The notes under the pieces are model-generated. The model was not told the DNA's origin. It saw only the letters and a list, made by a program, of their open reading frames with translations, and did no database searches. Below are positions 60,928 through 64,000 of a DNA stretch of 64,000 nucleotides, piece by piece (positions within the stretch are counted from its first letter, which is position 1; the number at the start of each line of letters is the position of its first letter). The position numbers were made by a program, and so were the translations under genes. This DNA comes from Micromonospora saelicesensis. Lineage in GTDB: Bacteria; Actinomycetota; Actinomycetes; Mycobacteriales; Micromonosporaceae. Location of the stretch: NCBI RefSeq assembly GCF_900091575.1, contig NZ_FMCR01000002.1, positions 899,760 through 963,759 on the forward strand, in the 5' to 3' direction.

Positions 60928-61427
60928 CGCAGGACCCCCTCAACGCCCGGCACCAACTCCAGCAGGGTGGGGTTGGCGACCACGAGACTGAGCCGACCGA
61001 AGCTCTCCTTCGCGTCTCCGGCGAGCCAGACGATGGTGATCGGTCGGGGCACCTCCGCCGGGATGTTCCAGCGCCGATCGGCGGGGTCGTCGACGACCTC
61101 GGCCCGGACGACCCGCAGGGTCGCCCGGCCACCCTCCTGCACGAGGGTGACCTCCGTGCCGGGCACCGGCTCAGGATTGAGGCGCCCGGCGAACATGGAG
61201 ACCAGATTCGGCCCGTCGGCACCGATCACGGCGCCGTCGACCGTCCGCGGCACCCGCATGACCGCCGCGAAGCCCACGCCGATCAGCAGCAGCACGGCGA
61301 GCGCGACCAGCGGTCGTCGTGAGGACCGGATCGGGCTCCGTCCGGGACCGTCGTGCACGCCATCGCGGTAGGTCGCCAACGCCTGCGGCCGGTACGGCCA
61401 GAGCTGCTGCTCAGCCACGCGGGTCAC
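60924..61427 (-). CDS. Short HlyD-like protein of the lanthipeptide exporter
   Basis: 167 residues from GTG 61427 (GTG 61418 possible). One membrane helix ~37-57 (RPLVALAVLLLIGVGFAAVM) after a ~36-residue cytosolic part, then a ~105-residue outer domain (PRTVDGAVIGADGPNLVSMFAGRLNPEPVPGTEVTLV). This resembles only the first part of HlyD-family adaptor proteins found in NHLM-type bacteriocin loci; the long coiled coil is missing. It overlaps the LanM gene by 17 bases and the exporter gene by four. Confidence 0.75.
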   Translation of the reverse strand: MTRVAEQQLWPYRPQALATYRDGVHDGPGRSPIRSSRRPLVALAVLLLIGVGFAAVMRVPRTVDGAVIGADGPNLVSMFAGRLNPEPVPGTEVTLVQEGGRATLRVVRAEVVDDPADRRWNIPAEVPRPITIVWLAGDAKESFGRLSLVVANPTLLELVPGVEGVLR

Positions 61428-64000
61428 CGCCCACCGCCGCGACCGGAGGCTCGACCAGCAGGATCGACGGAACCCGCTCGGGCAAGGCCAGGCGCAGCAG
61501 GTTGTAGCCGATGCCGGCGATGCCGCTCATCAGGCCGGGAGTCTCCGCACCGAGCGGAACCCCGCACAGCCAGCCGTCCCGGTCGATGTAGTCCAGGATG
61601 CTGGCGGCCACCAGCTCGGCCTGCCGGGCGGCGTCCTCGTCGCCGCGGACCCGTGCGGCGGCCAGCAGGGCCTCGACGTTGCCGAGGTCGCCGTGGCAGA
61701 TGCTGTGGTTGCCGGTGCCCGTGATGACCTCGCCGGTCAGGCCGAACCGCAGCATGCCGGTGCTGGCGTCGGAGAGGTCGCGATCGAGCAGTTCGTGGTC
61801 GTCGACGTAGCCGGCCAGGTCGGCGCGGGCGAGCGCGATGCCGGGCCCGCCGTGGCACCAGGCGACCATGGAGTACCGCTCCGGCGTGGTGTCGCGCAGG
61901 TCGAGCCAGCACATGTGCTCCGGGTCGAAGGCCGAGCGTTCGTAGCGCATCGCGCCCTCGACCAGCGGCAGATGGTCGCGGTTGCCGAGGGCCCGGTCCA
62001 GCCGGGCCAGGGCGACGGCGATGCCGGACCCCCCGTGTGAGAAACCCGCCAGCGGCCGACTCGGGTTCACCGCGCCCGCCCAGCCGATCCCGTCGCCGGC
62101 CGGCTCGGCCTTGTCCGCCAGGATCCGGGCGAACGTGCGGGCCGCGTCGAGGATCGGCTCCGACGGCCGCGCCGCGTGCAGCGCCAGCAGCGCGAGGATC
62201 GCTCCGGCCGCGCCGCTGATCACGTCGTACGCCTCGTCCTGCGGCGCGAGGTGCAGCAGGACGGGCACGATCCGCCCGGCGGCGTCCAACAGGTCGTCGC
62301 GCTGCCACAGGGCGCCCAGGTGACTCAACGCGTACAGCGGTCCGCCCAGCTCGTTGAAGGCGCCGACGGTGAAGTTCTCGAGGCTCTCCGTCGGCGTCTC
62401 GTCGAGCAGGTCGATCTGACGTACCAGCATGCCGGCGGCCACCTCGGCCGCGCCGCGGAAGCGCTGCTCGCCGCTGACCTCGCCGAGGTAGCCGAGGAAC
62501 AACGCGATCCCGGACAGCCCGCTGTAGAGGTCGATCCCGACCGGGCCCAGCTGCCAGATCTTGTCGGCCACCAGGGTGTGCCCGAGCCAGGCGATCGAGT
62601 CCTCGCCGGTGTCGGCCGACAGCAGCAGCCGGTCGCCGGCGGCGCGCGCGGCGGCGATGAACCGGTCCACGTCGGCGGGAACGGTGGCGGCGGTGACCTG
62701 GTACTCCGACCACTGCCCCTGACTCTCCACGCCCATCGTCAGCGCCGCGAGCGAGCTGCGCAGGATCCAGGTCTGCTGGGCCAGATGCGTTTCGGAGAGG
62801 GCGCCGATGCGCTGCCGCGAGCGCTCCAGACCGCTGGTGGGCAGCACCCCGGCGACCACCGAGCCGTCTCCGGCGACGAAGTCGTGCGAGGCGGGCGTCG
62901 TGCTGAAGAAGGGGATGTCGCCGCGGCTCAGCTGTGCCTGCTCGGCGGTCGCGATCCGGGCCTCGGCGCCCGGCCACTCCTCCTGCAACCAGAGGAAGCT
63001 GAAGAACCGCTCCCGGTCCAGCGCGTTGCGCAGCAGGTCGGGGTGGCGGCTCTCCTGCAACAGCTTGCCGTAGGTGCGGGTGGCGCGCAGGATCACGCGT
63101 ACCTCGTCACCGGCGAACGCGGCCACCGGCCCGTCCGGTGCCAGCAGCTCGTCGCGGTGGCGGTGCAGCAGCCGGTAGGTCTGCTCGAACCCGGCCATGA
63201 TGTCGGCGCTGAAGTCGAGGGTGTGGTGTGCCGCGTCGCTCAGGCTGGGGAGGTTCTGCCCGCCGCCCATCTCGATCCGTTTGCGGACCAGGCGCATCTC
63301 GTCGGTGCCGGACTCCTCCCAGGTGGCAACCGGGGTGGGCGTGAGCTGCCCGGCGGTGCCGGCCAGACCGCTGAAGTCGACGCCGCCGACGCCGTCGTCG
63401 TCCTGGTAGATGATGGGCCGGGGCAGGAGCCCGACCTCCAGGACCGACTCCCGCATCGTCCGGAACGACTCCGCCGAGACGCCGATCTGCTGGTCCGTCT
63501 GCTCGCCCTGCGGGTGGAAGAGGGCTTCCAGGTCGACCAGCATCGGGTGCTCGCCGGCGGCGATGATGTTCTCCAGGTGGAAGTCGACGGCCGCGAGGCT
63601 GTGCAGCAACGCCAGGTAGCTGCCCTGCCGGGTGTAGAAGCGGCGCAGCGCGTCGTGATCGGCGCAGGGCCCGGCGGTGACGAACTCCGACCAGCCGTAG
63701 TCACCGCGGTCGAGCACCCACATGGTGCGCAGCGACGGTTGCGCGCCACGCGTGTTGAGCCAGTCCAGCAGTTGCTGGAAGTGCAGCTCGACCTGCAGTC
63801 CGCGGGGCTTGTAGACGGCGCGGGCGCCGTTGGCGAAGCGGACGAACCCGACCGAGCGGCCACCGCGGTGTGAGTCACCGGCGCCGAACGACACCTCCGT
63901 CACGCTGCCCAGCTCCGCCGGGTCGCCCAGCCGGGCGGTCAGGGCGGTGGCGTCCGCGGTGAGGCGCTGGGCGAACTCGATCCGGGCGTCCACCCAGTTG
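61411..64000 (-). CDS. lanM: Class II lanthipeptide synthetase LanM (N-terminal part beyond the window)
   Basis: The visible part is ~863 residues; the frame is open through the right edge, so the start lies beyond 64000. The dehydratase domain (DUF4135) includes DSHRGGRSVGFVRFANGARAVYKPRGLQVELHF, LLHSLAAVDFHLENIIAAGEHPMLVDLEALFHP and the ESVLEVGLLPRP loop. The LanC-like cyclase domain (~450-860) has all zinc ligands: Cys in MVAWCHGGPGIALAR, Cys-His in HSICHGDLGN. It dehydrates Ser/Thr in a precursor peptide and forms thioether rings. The precursor gene is not in the window. Confidence 0.93.
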   Translation of the reverse strand, partial: NWVDARIEFAQRLTADATALTARLGDPAELGSVTEVSFGAGDSHRGGRSVGFVRFANGARAVYKPRGLQVELHFQQLLDWLNTRGAQPSLRTMWVLDRGDYGWSEFVTAGPCADHDALRRFYTRQGSYLALLHSLAAVDFHLENIIAAGEHPMLVDLEALFHPQGEQTDQQIGVSAESFRTMRESVLEVGLLPRPIIYQDDDGVGGVDFSGLAGTAGQLTPTPVATWEESGTDEMRLVRKRIEMGGGQNLPSLSDAAHHTLDFSADIMAGFEQTYRLLHRHRDELLAPDGPVAAFAGDEVRVILRATRTYGKLLQESRHPDLLRNALDRERFFSFLWLQEEWPGAEARIATAEQAQLSRGDIPFFSTTPASHDFVAGDGSVVAGVLPTSGLERSRQRIGALSETHLAQQTWILRSSLAALTMGVESQGQWSEYQVTAATVPADVDRFIAAARAAGDRLLLSADTGEDSIAWLGHTLVADKIWQLGPVGIDLYSGLSGIALFLGYLGEVSGEQRFRGAAEVAAGMLVRQIDLLDETPTESLENFTVGAFNELGGPLYALSHLGALWQRDDLLDAAGRIVPVLLHLAPQDEAYDVISGAAGAILALLALHAARPSEPILDAARTFARILADKAEPAGDGIGWAGAVNPSRPLAGFSHGGSGIAVALARLDRALGNRDHLPLVEGAMRYERSAFDPEHMCWLDLRDTTPERYSMVAWCHGGPGIALARADLAGYVDDHELLDRDLSDASTGMLRFGLTGEVITGTGNHSICHGDLGNVEALLAAARVRGDEDAARQAELVAASILDYIDRDGWLCGVPLGAETPGLMSGIAGIGYNLLRLALPERVPSILLVEPPVAAVGGDPRG

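Noticed and set aside
62176..63873. 565-codon open frame on the plus strand opposite lanM
   Set aside because: It is an antisense shadow of a clearly recognisable LanM gene, has no family-like motifs and is Gln/Gly/Val/Arg-rich as such shadows are.

Overview
The window is high-GC DNA with frequent GTG starts and 1-4 nt stop/start overlaps. SigC-type and SigJ-type sigma factors, a SARP regulator, an IdeR/DmdR1-type iron box and a Nur-type nickel box all point to a filamentous actinomycete. Micromonosporaceae (Micromonospora or a relative) is the best guess, but that is inference, since no rRNA or other taxonomic marker is present.

Layout. 1-0.4 kb: 3' end of an acyl-CoA carboxylase carboxyltransferase gene. 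0.4-1.7 kb: a membrane protein and a SigC-like ECF sigma factor. 1.8-5.4 kb: an iron-box-controlled heterodimeric ABC exporter-fold pair with one degenerate ATP site. 5.4-12.4 kb: a minus-strand operon for sugar-acid use (ABC importer, galactonate-type dehydratase, mannonate dehydratase, gluconokinase) with a divergent FadR-type regulator. 12.4-15.7 kb: a DUF6069 membrane protein, a cupin-like reading frame, an ECF sigma factor with a SnoaL-like tail, a small DUF6959-like protein and a LRV/HEAT-repeat protein.

15.7-29.7 kb is the most coherent part. A tightly overlapping ten-gene minus-strand operon encodes an ABC sugar importer and a non-phosphorylative L-fucose pathway (aldose dehydrogenase, lactonase, L-fuconate dehydratase, SDR dehydrogenase, diketo-acid hydrolase). 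That route ends in pyruvate plus L-lactate. Diverging from it, across a shared GntR-type operator, are gntR and lutABC, which oxidise L-lactate. The two halves together form one pathway from fucose to pyruvate.

29.7-36.5 kb: lspA, a five-gene nickel-type ABC importer behind a Nur-box-like palindrome, and a cobalamin-binding-type protein. 36.7-38.1 kb: an ankyrin protein and a SigJ-like sigma factor. 38.1-41.3 kb is an accessory island. It begins at a degenerate 3' half of tRNA-Val (an attachment-site scar), then has three tiny overlapping genes (two with cysteine motifs), a mini-GntR regulator and a lower-GC Mrr-type restriction endonuclease with a long coiled coil. 41.4-43.4 kb: a hypothetical gene, an oxidoreductase and a thioesterase. 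43.4-43.7 kb: a minus-strand cobalamin riboswitch with no obvious target gene.

43.8-49.9 kb: a copper/haem-type cluster (CopC-like fusion protein, PCu(A)C chaperone, DyP peroxidase, second CopC, PepSY membrane protein). 49.9-55.7 kb: oxalate decarboxylase, LuxR-type regulator, GNAT enzyme, aldo/keto reductase and TetR. 55.9-64.0 kb: a large SARP regulator convergent with the end of a class II lanthipeptide locus (LanM, short HlyD-like protein, C39-peptidase ABC exporter). The LanM gene runs off the right edge, so the precursor peptide gene is probably outside the window.
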